Made by a program: the position numbers and the translations under genes. Below, piece after piece: positions 10,991-23,384 of a stretch of DNA of 64,000 nt. The notes beneath the pieces were generated by a model that saw only the letters and a program-made list of their open reading frames with translations, was not told the DNA's origin and did not search any database. The stretch covers positions 342,485 to 406,484 of the forward strand of contig NW_015971539.1 in NCBI RefSeq assembly GCF_000182565.1. Reading direction: 5' to 3'. The stretch is from Spizellomyces punctatus DAOM BR117. Taxonomy: Eukaryota; Chytridiomycota; Chytridiomycetes; Spizellomycetales; Spizellomycetaceae. Each line of letters opens with the position of its first letter. Positions within the stretch are counted from its first letter, which is position 1.

Positions 10991-13900
10991 ATGTGTCCGC
11001 CTACAGGAAAAAGCCTCAAAGAGCGCTTCAAATCGGGATATATTGTTGAACATGTTCACAGAGAGGAAACTTATATCACCGCTGACTTGACAGTCACTGG
11101 TCAGACCCGTCTTTCTCACCTCGGTCACGACGTGGCCGAGCTCGCCCTCAAAGTGACGTTTGAAACACCCTCTCGCCTGCATATTGTCATTGGTGACCGC
11201 CAAAACCGACGATGGAGGGTACCAGAGTCCATTTTTGAGCGGCCCAGTCCTGATAGAGATCTCAAGGTTGATGATCTGGCCTACAGTGTGGATGTGTTGA
11301 CGGACAAACCAGGTGAAAATGGCCTTATCCCTGACACGATTTTATCGGTTACTCGTAATGAGGATGGCGCACCCGTCTTTCGCGCGAGTTTGAGTCAGAT
11401 GGTGTTCAAGGATCAGTATATTGAACTGGTTAATACTGGGATTGCTCCGAAAAATGCGAATATTTATGGGCTTGGAGAGAACGTTTCAGCATTGCGAAAG
11501 GACCCTGATGGGAGTATATGGACTATATTTGCCAGAGGTATGCGGTTGGCGCTTGGGGCTTTTTCAAGTACCTCGTCTCAAAACATTTGCAAGATGCGCC
11601 AAGTCCACCAAATGAAAATCTTTACGGCTGTCGTAAGTGTGTCGCATGATGGCATGGTTGATTACTTTCATTGCTTCACTCTTGGTTCGTTTAGATCCTG
11701 TGTACATGGAACTTCGCGATGGCAAAGCTCACGGTGTGGTAAGAAGCCTCGCTCTCCAATCCATTCCGTCATGAACATTTGTTGACATTGACCCGGTGCT
11801 ATAGTTTCTTCTTAACAGTAACGGAATGGACATTGAGCTGCATCCAGGAACTCTCATCTACAAGATCATTGGGGGGATTCTCGAGTTCTATGTCCTGCTC
11901 GGACCAACGCCTTTGGATGTCTGCCGCCAATATACAGATGTTGTTGGACTGCCAGCCCCTATCCCTTACTGGTCCTTGGGATTTCATCAATGTCGATGGG
12001 GATACTATACATTGGATGAAGTCAAGAAGGTCGTTAGGAATTTTAAAAAGGCAAAGATTCCGTTGGACTGTATGTGGTTTGATATTGAGTACGTACTGTT
12101 TCTGGTGTCTGGGTAACATCATCTCCATTGCCGGCTGACCGGGGCTTTGTATGGAACTGTGTAGCTACATGGAAGAATTTAAGGATTTCACGTACGACCC
12201 CATCCGTTATCCAGCAGCAGAACTTCAAGCGTTCATAGACAAACTTCACGAAAGAAACCAGCACGCCATCATGATTGTCGACCCAGGCGTCAAAGTCGAA
12301 ACAAATTACCCGTCCTTTGAACAAGGTCTTCAACTCGACATTTACATGAAAAACCGCAAGAGAGCCAACTTTATGGGGAAAGTATGGCCAGGACGGGTTC
12401 ACTTTCCAGACTTTTTTCATCCAAAAGCTTATGAATACTGGGATCGGTGCTTGAGGGAATGGTACGAAATCTCGCATTTAGACGGTGTTTGGCTGGACAT
12501 GAACGAGCTGGCCAATTTCTGCAAAGGCGAATGCAAGGACGATCCCAGAACACCGAATAAGGCGGTGAACCTGGATGAATTGATCCAACCGGATCTTTCT
12601 GGGCCGGCTTTGCATATTCATCCTTTGGAACCCGACGAGGAGGTACAGAGTGATGCCGGGTCAAATTGTTCTACAGCGACAGAGGTTGAATCTGTATTTG
12701 ATGACTTGGAATTTGACGCTGGGGAGGATATAGGAGAAGTTGGAGAGGTACCGGTGGAAGAGTTGCAAGAAGTGCAGACATATTCCTTAAAAGATCTTCT
12801 CGAGTCAAATATAACAAATGCCGAGTCTGGAGGGGGCAAGGAGGGAGCTGTCGGGTTTTCAATTACTGGGACTCAACAAAAGGAATCTACTGCGACACCA
12901 GAATCAACTCCTGAAATCATCTCCAGTTGGGAAGGTTTGCCTCGACCCTGCACGCCCGAACCGCCCAACGTTCCACCCCTCTCCCAGAGCCTACCCTCTC
13001 AGCCTCTCTACTCCCCCGACCGACGTCGTTCCCTCCCTCAGCGTCGTTGCTCCGCCTTCCACCACAACTGCTACACACACAGGGAATCCCACCAGTTACA
13101 CCATCACACTCACCACTGTACACTCGAATACCCGCCGTACCGTATCAACAATGCAGGGGAGCGAGAAGATCTCCACACAAACACAACATCGATGGACTCT
13201 GTGCATTATGGCGATGTTTTGGAGTACGATGTACATAATTTGTATGGACACATGGAGTCCATTGCAACATACAAGGCTTTGACGGTTATAGAAGGTGGAA
13301 AAAGGCCTTTTGTGCTATGTCGGAGTACGTTTGCCGGAAGTGGACGGTGGACTACCCATTGGTTGGGTGATAACTGTGAGTCTTTAGCATACGTGCAGCA
13401 TGGGATGCTTGACTATTACTGATTTGATCATGTTCAAAAGTCTCAACCTTTGAATCTCTCGCCTATTCCATCCCTGGCTGCATCAATTTTCAGCTCTTTG
13501 GCATCCACATGGTCGGTCCGGACATTGGAGGGTTCAACGGAGAACCAAGTGAAGAACTCCTGACTCGCTGGATGCAAATGTCTGCTTTCTACCCTTTCAG
13601 CCGGAACCACAACGTTCGGGGCGCCAAACCCCAAGAACCGTTCGTTACACCCCAAGTTACGCATGCATCTCGCATTGCGCTGCACACGCGGTACAAGCTT
13701 TTACCGTACTGGTACACGCTTTTCCACGAAGGCTGGACAAGGGGAACACCCGTTCTCCGTCCGTTGTGCTGGGAGTTTCCTATGGATCCCAAAACCTGGG
13801 ACATGGACACGCAATTTATGATCGGTCCTTCCATTTTGGTTGCACCTATATTGCGACAAGGTCAAGAGAGGATCGTACCTTACCTTCCCAAATCCAACTG

Positions 13901-14426
13901 GTACAATTTGTATCATTACAAGGAGATCCCCTCGGCGATGCCGTTCATGTCGGCGCCGCTCACGGAGCCTACCCCCGCGTTCATACGAGGGGGATATGTC
14001 GTGCCTACCCATCATACACCCAGCTTGACTGTACATGACAGTCGGGAGTCGGGGTACGACCTCCTTGTTGCACTGGATGACTCGCAGAATGCCGGGGGAA
14101 CATTGTACATTGATGACGGCATATCCTTGAAAACAACTCCTACAAAGTCATCGTATGAAATATCCTTTACGGCAACCGCATCTTCTGTTCGGTCCTCTGG
14201 TGCAAAGGTTGCAGAAGACGTTGAATGGGCCATCCCGGATTCGTATATAGTTCATGAGATTGTGGTGATGGGAGTGCGGACAGAGGATGAGAATACGGAT
14301 AAGCCGTTTCGCGTTACAGTGAATGGAGATGCCAGACAGTCGACTTTGGATATAGGGGTGTTGAAAATGGATGTGGGCGTCCATGTTTCTGAGGCCTTTG
14401 AGGTGGTTTGGGGCTGGGGGGACTGA
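10991..14426 (+). CDS. GH31 alpha-glucosidase
   Basis: A family 31 glycoside hydrolase that releases glucose from alpha-glucans or oligosaccharides. Six exons (10991-11537, 11594-11632, 11695-11738, 11805-12088, 12165-13375, 13441-14426) give 1036 residues in a single consistent frame. Landmarks in order are YGLGEN, YMELRDGKAHGVFLLNSNGM, WSLGFHQCRWGY, WFDIDYM, the nucleophile motif GVWLDMNELANF (Asp about 416), HNLYGH, the acid/base motif HWLGDN (Asp about 707), GPDIGGF and RNHNV. Between the nucleophile and HNLYGH lies a long acidic, Ser/Pro/His-rich insertion (about residues 440-640), longer than usual. The only in-frame start has no signal peptide and an in-frame stop precedes it, so the enzyme looks intracellular, unless an upstream leader exon was missed. 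Substrate specificity (maltose, glucan or glycoprotein) cannot be read. Confidence 0.92.
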
Positions 14427-15149
14427 CAAACCATTGAGTTTTTTTCTTTTTTGTTTCCCCTTGTATATAGTTGAACTTTTAGGGCCGATATCTCTCTCTT
14501 TTTGTTGCATAGTTTTCTTGTAACTGCCGTGTACTATGTAAAACTTGGAGGAACGACTTTCTCAACATTTTTTCACCGTCCCAGTTCAACATTGAATGTG
14601 ACAAGTCACTTGTTTCAAGTTTCCATATGACAATTAGGATTTTGTCACTCCATGTGAATGATATTTGGACAGATCCGTAGAATGCAGGATCCTTGGCAGT
14701 CCGTTGAATCATCCAAGGATGTTTTAGAACACTTTGCAAGTTAATCACACGTGATTTGCTTATATAAGCAACAAATTTCACATCGCACCACCCTCAGCTA
14801 TCGAATGACCTTTCTCATTCCACTTGAACAAATGCCAATCTGTTTCTTTTTTTTGTTTCGTGGCGCTGAGTTTTAACTAAAGATGGCTCGATCATATGCA
14901 AAAAGTAGGCCCACTTTTATGAATGTGGTTTTTCTTGCAGAGTCAGTCTGTTTTGTTTGGGTTGGTGGTTGACATGATTGAGAGCGTGATCCCATCTGGC
15001 TTGCTTTGCTTTTTGTTTATGGCCCGTTGAGAAGTCTCTCTCGTTTGTTCACTGACGTCTCCGCGTCGAATATGTAAAGTGCATATCTATTACTTTCATC
15101 TAAAAGGACCCCCTGTCACCCGCACACGATCCTGAACCAAACGCTGGCA
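14427..15149. other. Intergenic with CACGTGA site and TATATAA box
   Basis: This holds the 3' flank of the GH31 gene and the likely promoter of the small gene at 15150. CACGTGA lies at 14748-14754 and TATATAA at 14761-14767. No coding exon was recognised. Confidence 0.4.
14761..14767 (+). promoter_or_regulatory. Possible TATA box
   Basis: TATATAA follows a CACGTGA motif by a few bases. The next plus-strand gene model starts at 15150, so a long leader would be implied. The assignment is tentative. Confidence 0.3.
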
Positions 15150-15495
15150 ATGATGATGGACGGGAATGCAACCCGGTTGTTGAAGCAGACGCTTGTGATT
15201 GGGATGCAAGAGATTGATTTTGGTATGAAGGAGTTGCGTATTATGTTCATTAACATACTGGTTTAACATTTGCTTGTAGCGACAGCAATAGTATGCTCAT
15301 TTCTGTCGGCCCTCCTCCTTGTGGGAACAATTCGCATCGTCCTCGAAAAGTGTTTGATGGATACCATCTCATGGCAAGAAAAGGTGGGTACGTGTGTTTG
15401 AACATTGTCCCATACCCGTGTGTTGAACGGTTTGGTTTGGATTTTAGACCTGCAAAACACATGCCTCCGATTTGAAATCTGGCGTACCGACCTAG
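15150..15495 (+). CDS. Small single-pass membrane protein, unknown function
   Basis: Not a recognised family. Three exons (15150-15222, 15280-15383, 15448-15495) with canonical GT..AG introns of 57 and 64 bases give about 74 residues. The first ends DF and joins ATAIVCSFLSALLLVGTIRI, a good transmembrane helix, followed by a charged tail ending SGVPT. The model rests on three consistent splice junctions and one clear hydrophobic helix, not on homology. Three consecutive ATG codons open the frame. It could be a mitochondrial or ER small membrane protein, but nothing seen decides this. Confidence 0.5.
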
Positions 15496-16221
15496 ACTCC
15501 AACACCATATTCCATTGAGCACACTACACCAAAGCGCCCACACCCAAAAGGGTTGCTTCCATACCATTATTTTACTGATACCTGATACAAACATCTTTGC
15601 ATTTGTATATATGTAGACTAACGATATATTGTTTGATATTATTATGAGAGATCTTTATTGTTAGTTCTTTGTTTGCTTTTGGATTTGCTTGTTTTTGTCA
15701 TTGTGGAGAATAGAGAGAGAGACATAGCTCCCTGATCGTCGTGGTTGCGCAAGGCTGACTTGCAGATCTTGCAGTGATTTGGTATCTAGCACACACACTC
15801 GTCTCAATTGCCTTGAAACCCCAAAGGCATGTTGCGCAGCTGTTCACAACGGGATAACAGCATGTCTTTTCCTTTGATGCATATCCAGTTGTGCTTTGAC
15901 CTGCAACAAGAACCAGAAGCCTTTCCTTGTTTGCAACGGCAACAGTCGCCGATCTCCCCCCCTCAAGGACACGTTTTGCAAAAGTTGCCCCAAACGTTGG
16001 TCTTTTCAATTTTCAATATTTGCTATAAAAGGTTACATGAATCCTTTGCAGCCAATCAGCTTCATCCATCATTTAGTCTAATATGGCAATGTGGCGCAGT
16101 CCACCCCAAGCGAATTTCCTACAAGAACCGAGTTGTCCGGACGGTTTCCCCCTCCTTCCCATCAACCCCCATCTTCGACCTCCCAACCCTTTCCCCACAC
16201 TCTCCAACAACACTTGCAAAC
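15496..16221. other. Intergenic, promoter of the adenosylhomocysteinase gene
   Basis: No exon was recognised. The right half holds a TATA box (16024) and a pyrimidine-rich stretch (about 16140-16215) leading to the start at 16222, typical of a highly expressed housekeeping gene. Confidence 0.45.
16024..16032 (+). promoter_or_regulatory. TATA box upstream of adenosylhomocysteinase gene
   Basis: TATAAAAGG lies 190 bases before the ATG and is followed by a C/T-rich tract, as expected for a strong core promoter. Assigned by position and consensus only. Confidence 0.5.
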
Positions 16222-17060
<839 letters not shown>

Positions 17061-17160
17061 NNNNNNNNNNNNNNNNNNNNNNNNNNNNNNNNNNNNNNNN
17101 NNNNNNNNNNNNNNNNNNNNNNNNNNNNNNNNNNNNNNNNNNNNNNNNNNNNNNNNNNNN
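17061..17160. other. Assembly gap (100 N)
   Basis: Exactly 100 undetermined bases, the conventional length for a gap of unknown size. The coding sequence entering it from the left is not continued on the right, so the true missing length is larger or the join is wrong. Confidence 0.95.
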
Positions 17161-17696
17161 TTCCGTTACTCTTCATTTTGTGATGAAGTTTTGTGAACTA
17201 TGATGAAGGCATTGCATAGCAATACAGTCATTGTGATTGCCATACGCCACATTAATGGTTTTGTAGGTGGCGATCGGGGGCAACCTCATGATCGAGTATT
17301 ACATAAGCTTTCTCACGTGATCCGCGCTTTTGGGGTATCATTACACACAACGCACCTGTTTCCCAGATAGGGTTAGGGTTAGGGTTAGATCTGGCTATAG
17401 TTTCCAACGTGGACTACGCGGAGGGCAATAGCGAAATATAGGTGAAACGGCCATATCCCATAAAATAGTTGATAGCAATATCCGTCTTTTCTCTCGTCAA
17501 TGAGTGGTATCAGGTTTCAACACATCCATCTCACATCACATACCTGTTTAACTCTTGCACAGGGTTTGTGTGCATGCCAAGTGTCCCAATGATCCATGAT
17601 ATAAAAAGACTATTGTAAATAGCAAATAATAAAAAAGAAACCGAAAAGTAAATGGTTCTTATATAAATAATTACATTATTTCTTTATACTCTGGTT
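17161..17696. other. Non-coding sequence after gap, with telomere-type repeat
   Basis: No adenosylhomocysteinase sequence follows the gap. The stretch is AT-rich, with a palindromic TCACGTGA at 17313-17320 and a short TTAGGG array at 17368-17388. Its right part is the 3' flank of the convergent WDR3/UTP12 gene. Confidence 0.45.
17368..17388. repeat. Short interstitial telomere-type repeat (TTAGGG, about 3.5 units)
   Basis: The 21 bases read TAGGG followed by two TTAGGG units and TTAG. This is the telomere repeat of most fungi. It is embedded in single-copy sequence about 210 bases right of the gap and 310 bases from the 3' end of the UTP12 gene. Confidence 0.8.
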
Positions 17697-20467
17697 TCAA
17701 CTGACCACTACAACCCGTTTACGTTTCCCTCTCTTACCCTCCCTTTCCTTTTCCTTTTCTTTTCCGACATCCAAACTCTCCACCTCCTCAATTCCAAACC
17801 CACTGATCTCACTCCCAAGAACCCCTCTCAAAACCTTTAATCCGGCAACATTAAACCCAATGACATTTTTCTGGCTTTGCAGAGAGGTTTTGAGTGTTTT
17901 TCGGGTTTTTAGGAGGAGGGGTGTTAGAGGGGTTGTGGATGTTAGTTGGTGGTGGTGGGTTTTTAGGAGGGTTGTTAGGATTCGGGTTGTTTGGTGGAGG
18001 TTCCAAGACTGAAATCCAAGAAAAATAAAAGTGAGTGACGAGTTGAGAGAGAAAAGATGGACAAGGACGTACGTTTTCGATCCACGTATCCAAAACCTTT
18101 AAGAAAACCAACACGTGTGAGAAACTCAATACAATGAGGATGGTATCGAGGTCGGTTGGACGAATGGTTTTTAGGGTTGTGTAAACAGTGTACGCTGCAG
18201 ATTTTATTGTTTCCTTTGTGGGTTTGTTGCGTGTTGATTCCGCGAATGTATCGAGGGCTGCGATGAGTCTGTCTGTGGATTGAAGGGTAACGGGTGTTTG
18301 TTTGGTGGGGAGACTAGTGTCATTGTCGATCACAGTTTGGGAGTCATTGTGGTCAACACCGGATCCAATGGGTGCATCTTGGGGTGCATCAAAAAGAGTT
18401 TGATCGTATAATTCCTCCAATTCTTTTTCGCGTTCTTCGTCGAGTGTGAATTGGTCGTCGGTTTTTTCCCAAATGCGTATAGAGCGGTCATGGGAGCCTG
18501 TAAAAACTTGGTTACCGTATTTGGAGACAGCAAGAGCCCACACCTCGCCTGCGTGGCCATCGAGTTTGAGAATTTGTTCAAATTTGTCGGCGTCCCAGTA
18601 TTTAAGGGTCTTGTCTTTGGAGGTGGAGAAAAAGTAGTGGGTGCCCCATACGAAACGGATTGACATGACAGCGTCCTGGTGGGCAAAAAGGGATTTATGA
18701 CAGTCGCCGAAATCAAGGCCCCAAATTTTAATGGTCTTGTCAGAGGATGCCGTGATGATGAGGAAATTGTCAGAGGAAATGTCCATGGACATGACTGGGA
18801 GTTTGTGGCCGTAGAGGGAGAGAAAGAATTTGAGGGTATCGGCGTAGAGGACTTTGACGGTAGAGTCGAGGAGGGCAATAGCCAAGAGCTTGCCGTCGGG
18901 AGAGTATCGGATGCAGAGGACATTGTCTGACATGCGTAACGTCCGAGTATGAACAAGAGCGGCTCGACGTACGCCGTCTTGAACTACCATGCCACATTCC
19001 CAAAATTTGATCTCCTTGTCTTGGGATCCCGTCGTGACGCCCTTGCGATCTGGCCAGACCTGTAACGACCAAACCGGTCCCTCGTGGGCTTCGATCGTCT
19101 CGAGTAACCCTCGCGCAAGGTCAAACAAGTGGAGTTGGCCGGATTTGGTACCCACAACCACCAAATTGGGTCCAATAAACTCGCAGCAGAGGGCATAGCC
19201 TGACTCCAGGGTTTTAACACATTGACCCGAATGAACATTCCAGATTTTGATGGATTCTGATGAACCGCTGGCGAGCATTTGGTTGTCGGGACTGAGTGCT
19301 AAGCAGCGGACGTCGGTGCGGTGGCCTGGCATGTCGATCCCCGTAATGAGACGGGTGGGTTGCTCCTTGTTGGAGGGTTCAAGGACGTGAACTTGAATAC
19401 TATTGTTGGCGAGAGCGCAGAGAAGTGTGAGCGTGTCTTGTTGGTCTTGAGATTTGAGCGAGAAATCAAAGGATCGGATCTTTGCTGAGCAGCGAACGTT
19501 TCCGATACAGGGGATTTCATCCGCAACCGTCAAGACAGGTTCCGATTCCTCTTGCTCGCCCTTGTTTTTCTTTTCCTTGCGCTTTTTCAACCTTGCCAGC
19601 TTTTTCTTGATTTCATCTAGTGTCCTGATGCGATAGACTTGCACTAATCGATCGGCTCCCTGTGCGGCAATGTACCGCCCATTGGGGTGCACCTTGAGGG
19701 TCACTACGCGTTCCTTGCTCTGTCGCTCGAGCACGCCTCGACTGGTTACGGCCCGCTTTGCCGCATCTGGTTCTGTACTCTCGTCCCAACCGCCCGCCAC
19801 GACTCCCGGCTCCAGCTTTTGTGAGAGGGCGTCAGGATCAATCGTCCAGACGCGGACCTCCCCATCCGCAGCTCCAGTGAGCAACATGCGTTCATCCTGT
19901 CCCACATCCAAAGCCCACACCTCTCCTCGATGTCCAATAACGGTCTCTACACAATGCTTTGTGCCGATATCCCAAAATTTAATCAACGAGTCCTTGGAAC
20001 AGGATACGATATGATCCAACCCATTCCGTGTCAAAAACGAGAGTCCCGTGATTTGATCCTTGTGTCCTCTGAACCTGGCGAGCCCGCACTCTGCCACCAC
20101 GTCCCAAACGATCAGATCCGTGTCTGCAGATCCCGATGCCAACCTCGCACCCAACGGATCAAACCCCAACGCCGTGACAGCGCCTCGATGGCCATTGAAC
20201 AAGATCTTGACATGGTCCCCATCCCAAATGCGTATACTCCCGTCGGCGTACCCAGCCGCTACAAACCCCTCTGGACTGGCGCATAAACAAGTGACTTGAG
20301 ACTTGCAGTCTGGGTCGTTCCATGACGAGACGGGGACACCTGTTTTGATGTCCCATGTGTGATGATTCGAGGGTGCGGTGATGCGTGCTGCTGATGCGAG
20401 CAGAAGAATATTTGCGTGACTCGTGATAAGACCAAGTTTGTGTGGCGTAGCGTAGGTAGAGTGACAT
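17697..20467 (-). CDS. UTP12: WDR3/UTP12 (DIP2) small-subunit processome WD40 protein
   Basis: A component of the U3 snoRNP/UTP-B complex needed for 18S rRNA processing in the nucleolus. Exon 1 (about 20467-18073) encodes two runs of WD40 repeats, seen from many GH..WD-type units (for example YADGSIRIWD, GSADTDLIVWD, GSQDKEIKFWE, SSDKTIKIWG). A Utp12 helical domain follows: RPTDLDTILIVLSFSHVLVF, then, across a 64-base intron, exon 2 (18008-17697) with RILTTLLKTHHHQL and LQSQKNVIGFNVAGLKVL, and a Lys/Arg-rich tail. The natural start MSLYLRYATQ (20467) lies in a different frame from the rest; one extra base near 20436 must be ignored to reach LGLITSHANILL. That is probably a sequence error. A reading-through frame past 18073 is intron. 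Confidence 0.9.
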
Positions 20468-21513
20468 GAGAGCGTCAAGGTGGAGACGTGTGTATCTGGG
20501 TGTCAATGGATCTATGTATATGCGTATGTGTGTGTGATGTGTGCGTTGGTGCTTGTCCAGTAACAAACTGTCTTCAAAAAAAAACGAAAAACACCAAACC
20601 AAATTGCCCAAAATGCTCAGAAACCCAAAGCAGCTGCAAAACAAGAACAAGGCAATGTGTGCAAAAAATAAGCATAAGATGCCGGTTCATCCACATTTAT
20701 TGTAGAAAGTGGGATGGAACCTGTAACCAGACGTGGTTTTAATTTTCTTTGTCTTTTCACGCAATACATTCCAAACAGTTTGGATGAGAAATGCGCCCTT
20801 GCGGACTGGAATGACTTGCTCGGAATTTGCATGACTCTGTGTGAGTGGATGGATGGGATGTGTGAATGGATGTGAGATGATACTTGTTTGGAAAGTGTTT
20901 GCGATACTAGGAGTGTGTGACTCTGCATATGCCCATGTGTAGTGTGCATGTGTGGATGTGTATCCATATTTATATATGCATATGCCCATGTGTATTATGC
21001 ATGTAATGAAAATCTATAAATGGGATGTGGTGGAGAGAATGGGCGTATGTTGTCTACAATCTGCTAGTAATAAAAATAGGAATATCCCATTGACTACTCT
21101 CGCCAAATTCCATTCAAACTTTGAAGTGTGAAATATCTCACATCTGTCATCTCCAATATCGTATGATTATTCCCTTCCCATAGGAGAGAGCATTCTTCCC
21201 ATTTCACACTCACTCCCTCCCTACACATACTCTATTCTCGTCAATCTCCCTGTCATTCTCCATGCAATTCCCATCTCTTACACTTTCTAACGCCCCTTAT
21301 TATTATTATTATTATTATTGATGAGATCACATGCCATTATCCACATTCCAATGCATATTTACTATATTCATATTACTACTTTTATTTTCTTTTTCTGCAT
21401 CATTTTTATCACATTATCTCATTTGTTGCTTAGTATTTCTTTTTCTTTTCGTTATTTTTGGGAGGGGTGTTCATTACGGTTCTTGCATTTTACCTTCATT
21501 TCACCACTAGCTA
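20468..21513. other. Divergent intergenic region, low complexity
   Basis: This lies between the starts of the UTP12 gene (-) and the AT-hook gene (+). It contains several GT/CA-rich patches (about 20490-20550, 20840-21000), a (TTA)n array and a pyrimidine-rich stretch (21180-21290). No exon was recognised. An 86-residue open frame at 21318 is very biased in composition and is not believed. Confidence 0.45.
21297..21319. repeat. (TTA)n microsatellite
   Basis: About seven tandem TTA/TAT units lie upstream of the AT-hook protein gene. Seen directly; no function assigned. Confidence 0.85.
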
Positions 21514-23384
21514 ATGACAAGCATGACGATTCTTCCTGCTACTCCTGCTACTCCTACTCCTACTACTACTGCTACTAGTACTACTAGTGCTAGTACTCCT
21601 CTCATTAGCCTTACAGCTACTCATGCAAAAGAGGGACAAGCACAACAACAACAACAGGACGACGACGAGGACAAGAAAGAGGACAGAGAGGATGTAGAGA
21701 GTAACGCGTATGTCTTTTTTCAACTCGCAACTACATGTCGCATATATATAAGACTCACAACTATTCTAGGTCAACGGAATCGACTTGCAGTACGTGCACG
21801 TCGAGTAGTGGCTCAACGTCTCGCTCGCGCTCTCGGTCTCGCTCTCGTTCACCTGCCCAGTCAGTCTCCTCCACTTCCTCTTCCTCTCTCCACGACGACA
21901 CCATTCCAGACCATGCCACCCTCCAAGCTATTGCAGACCTGAAGCGGCCCCGTGGAAGGCCGCGCAGGGCAAAAAATCATCCCGTCGCTGCATTATTAAA
22001 AGACTCGCCTCCTCCAGGTCAACCACAAACGGAAGCAAACGAAAACTCGCGCAAGGGCCTCGCTCAAAATTTGCGTACAACTCACTCTGTTCTCGTCGAA
22101 CACGGCCTCGTCAACAAGGATGGAAACCCCTTTCCCGTCTCGGCCTCTTCCTTGTCCCAGTACATTGGCCTCCAAGCAGAACGCATGCGCAGAGGTGAAA
22201 TTCAATTCTCGTCCTTGAATTGGTACTTGCACTCGATGCGCAAGCTGCACAATGAAAATGGCTGGGAATGGGACAGCGTCCGAAAGCATCCCACTGTCGT
22301 TGAGGCCTGGAATGCCGCAAAGGCGCTCACGACTGAAGCCGCTGCCGTTCGCGCCAGACAGCGTGCCGCAAAAGAACTCTTGGCAAAGGAACATGCCGAA
22401 AAGGAGGGAAGGCAGCGCCATGCCGTCCCAAGTGCAAAGGCCTCGCGCATTGCTCGTGTCAAAGAGTATGACGAAGGCTCGCGAGGGATTTTGACAGATG
22501 ATGAAGAAGCGGCCGCAGCGAGTTTGGCCTCGTTGGCGGGCGGCATGCAGCAGCAGCAGCAGCAACAGCAACAACAACCATCACAGAATCGTGGCTCGCG
22601 GCGTACCTCGCTGCAGCGATTGGACTTTTCGGGCAACCAACCCAGCATGGTCGTGTCCTCTCGCGCGTTGGAAGAAGAAAAGAAACCCGTTGCGGATTCC
22701 TCCATGGAGGCAACCCATTGGCATAATAATGTCCCTTTGCCCGCCTCGGCATCCACACCTAGCGGTGAATCCGGCCAACCCCTTCCCAGCCCCATTTCGT
22801 CCCCGACCTCTTCTTCTGCCGACCGCAAACACACTGACGCCAATGGCATGCCCATATACAAGGACTCTAAATGGTCTACCGATCACAAGACTGGTGCTGC
22901 TGCTACTCCTGGTAATGGCGGCGGCAGCGGTGGTATGTCTGACCAAGAATTATTAGACATTATGGCCCAAGCCCGTCGTGAAATTGAGCGCTTTCGCCGC
23001 TTTCCTTCTGAATACGCCTTTGTCCAGCGTTCTATGGATACGCCGCGCCGTTTACCCGATCCATGGATGTCCTACCCCCATCCCCACGATCCCCATCACC
23101 ACCCTCACCATCACCCCCAACAACCATCGCAAGCGCTAGCACCATCCCCGTCCCAAGCCCAACATCAGCATGCCCAACAACCACAACAACAACACGTGAG
23201 CGCATACTATTCCCCGTTTGCCATGACACCCTCGCCCTACCCCACCATGCCCCTTCCTCTGAAACGCAAGCGCGCGACAAAGCCAAAGAAACCAGCGCGG
23301 AGAAGGACAAAGCGGGAGGATGAGGAGGAGGGTGGGTATTATTATGAAAAATATCCGGCGTATGAGTATGGGTATGCTACGTGA
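21514..23384 (+). CDS. AT-hook protein with recombinase core-binding-like segment
   Basis: Two exons (21514-21707, 21770-23384) encode 602 residues. A Thr/Ser-rich then acidic N-terminus and a run of SR dipeptides precede a clear AT-hook, KRPRGRPRRAK, which binds the minor groove of AT-rich DNA. Next comes a helical region (about residues 145-235): PVSASSLSQYIGLQAERMR, FSSLNWYLHSMRKLHNENGW and HPTVVEAWNAA. Its layout recalls the N-terminal core-binding (SAM-like) domain of tyrosine recombinases, as also found in recruited fungal factors; this resemblance is by eye only. No catalytic recombinase domain follows. The rest is low-complexity: a polyglutamine run, His/Pro/Gln-rich stretches, a basic KRKR..KPKKPARRRTKR block and a Tyr-rich end. 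A nuclear DNA-binding role is inferred. Confidence 0.7.

Noticed and set aside
12818-13282. Alternate frames (154 and 103 residues) in the GH31 insertion
   Set aside because: They arise from low-complexity DNA; the GH31 frame is continuous before and after.
22202-22861. 219-residue minus-strand frame with a polycysteine run
   Set aside because: The polycysteine is the reverse strand of the CAG repeat encoding polyglutamine in the AT-hook protein.
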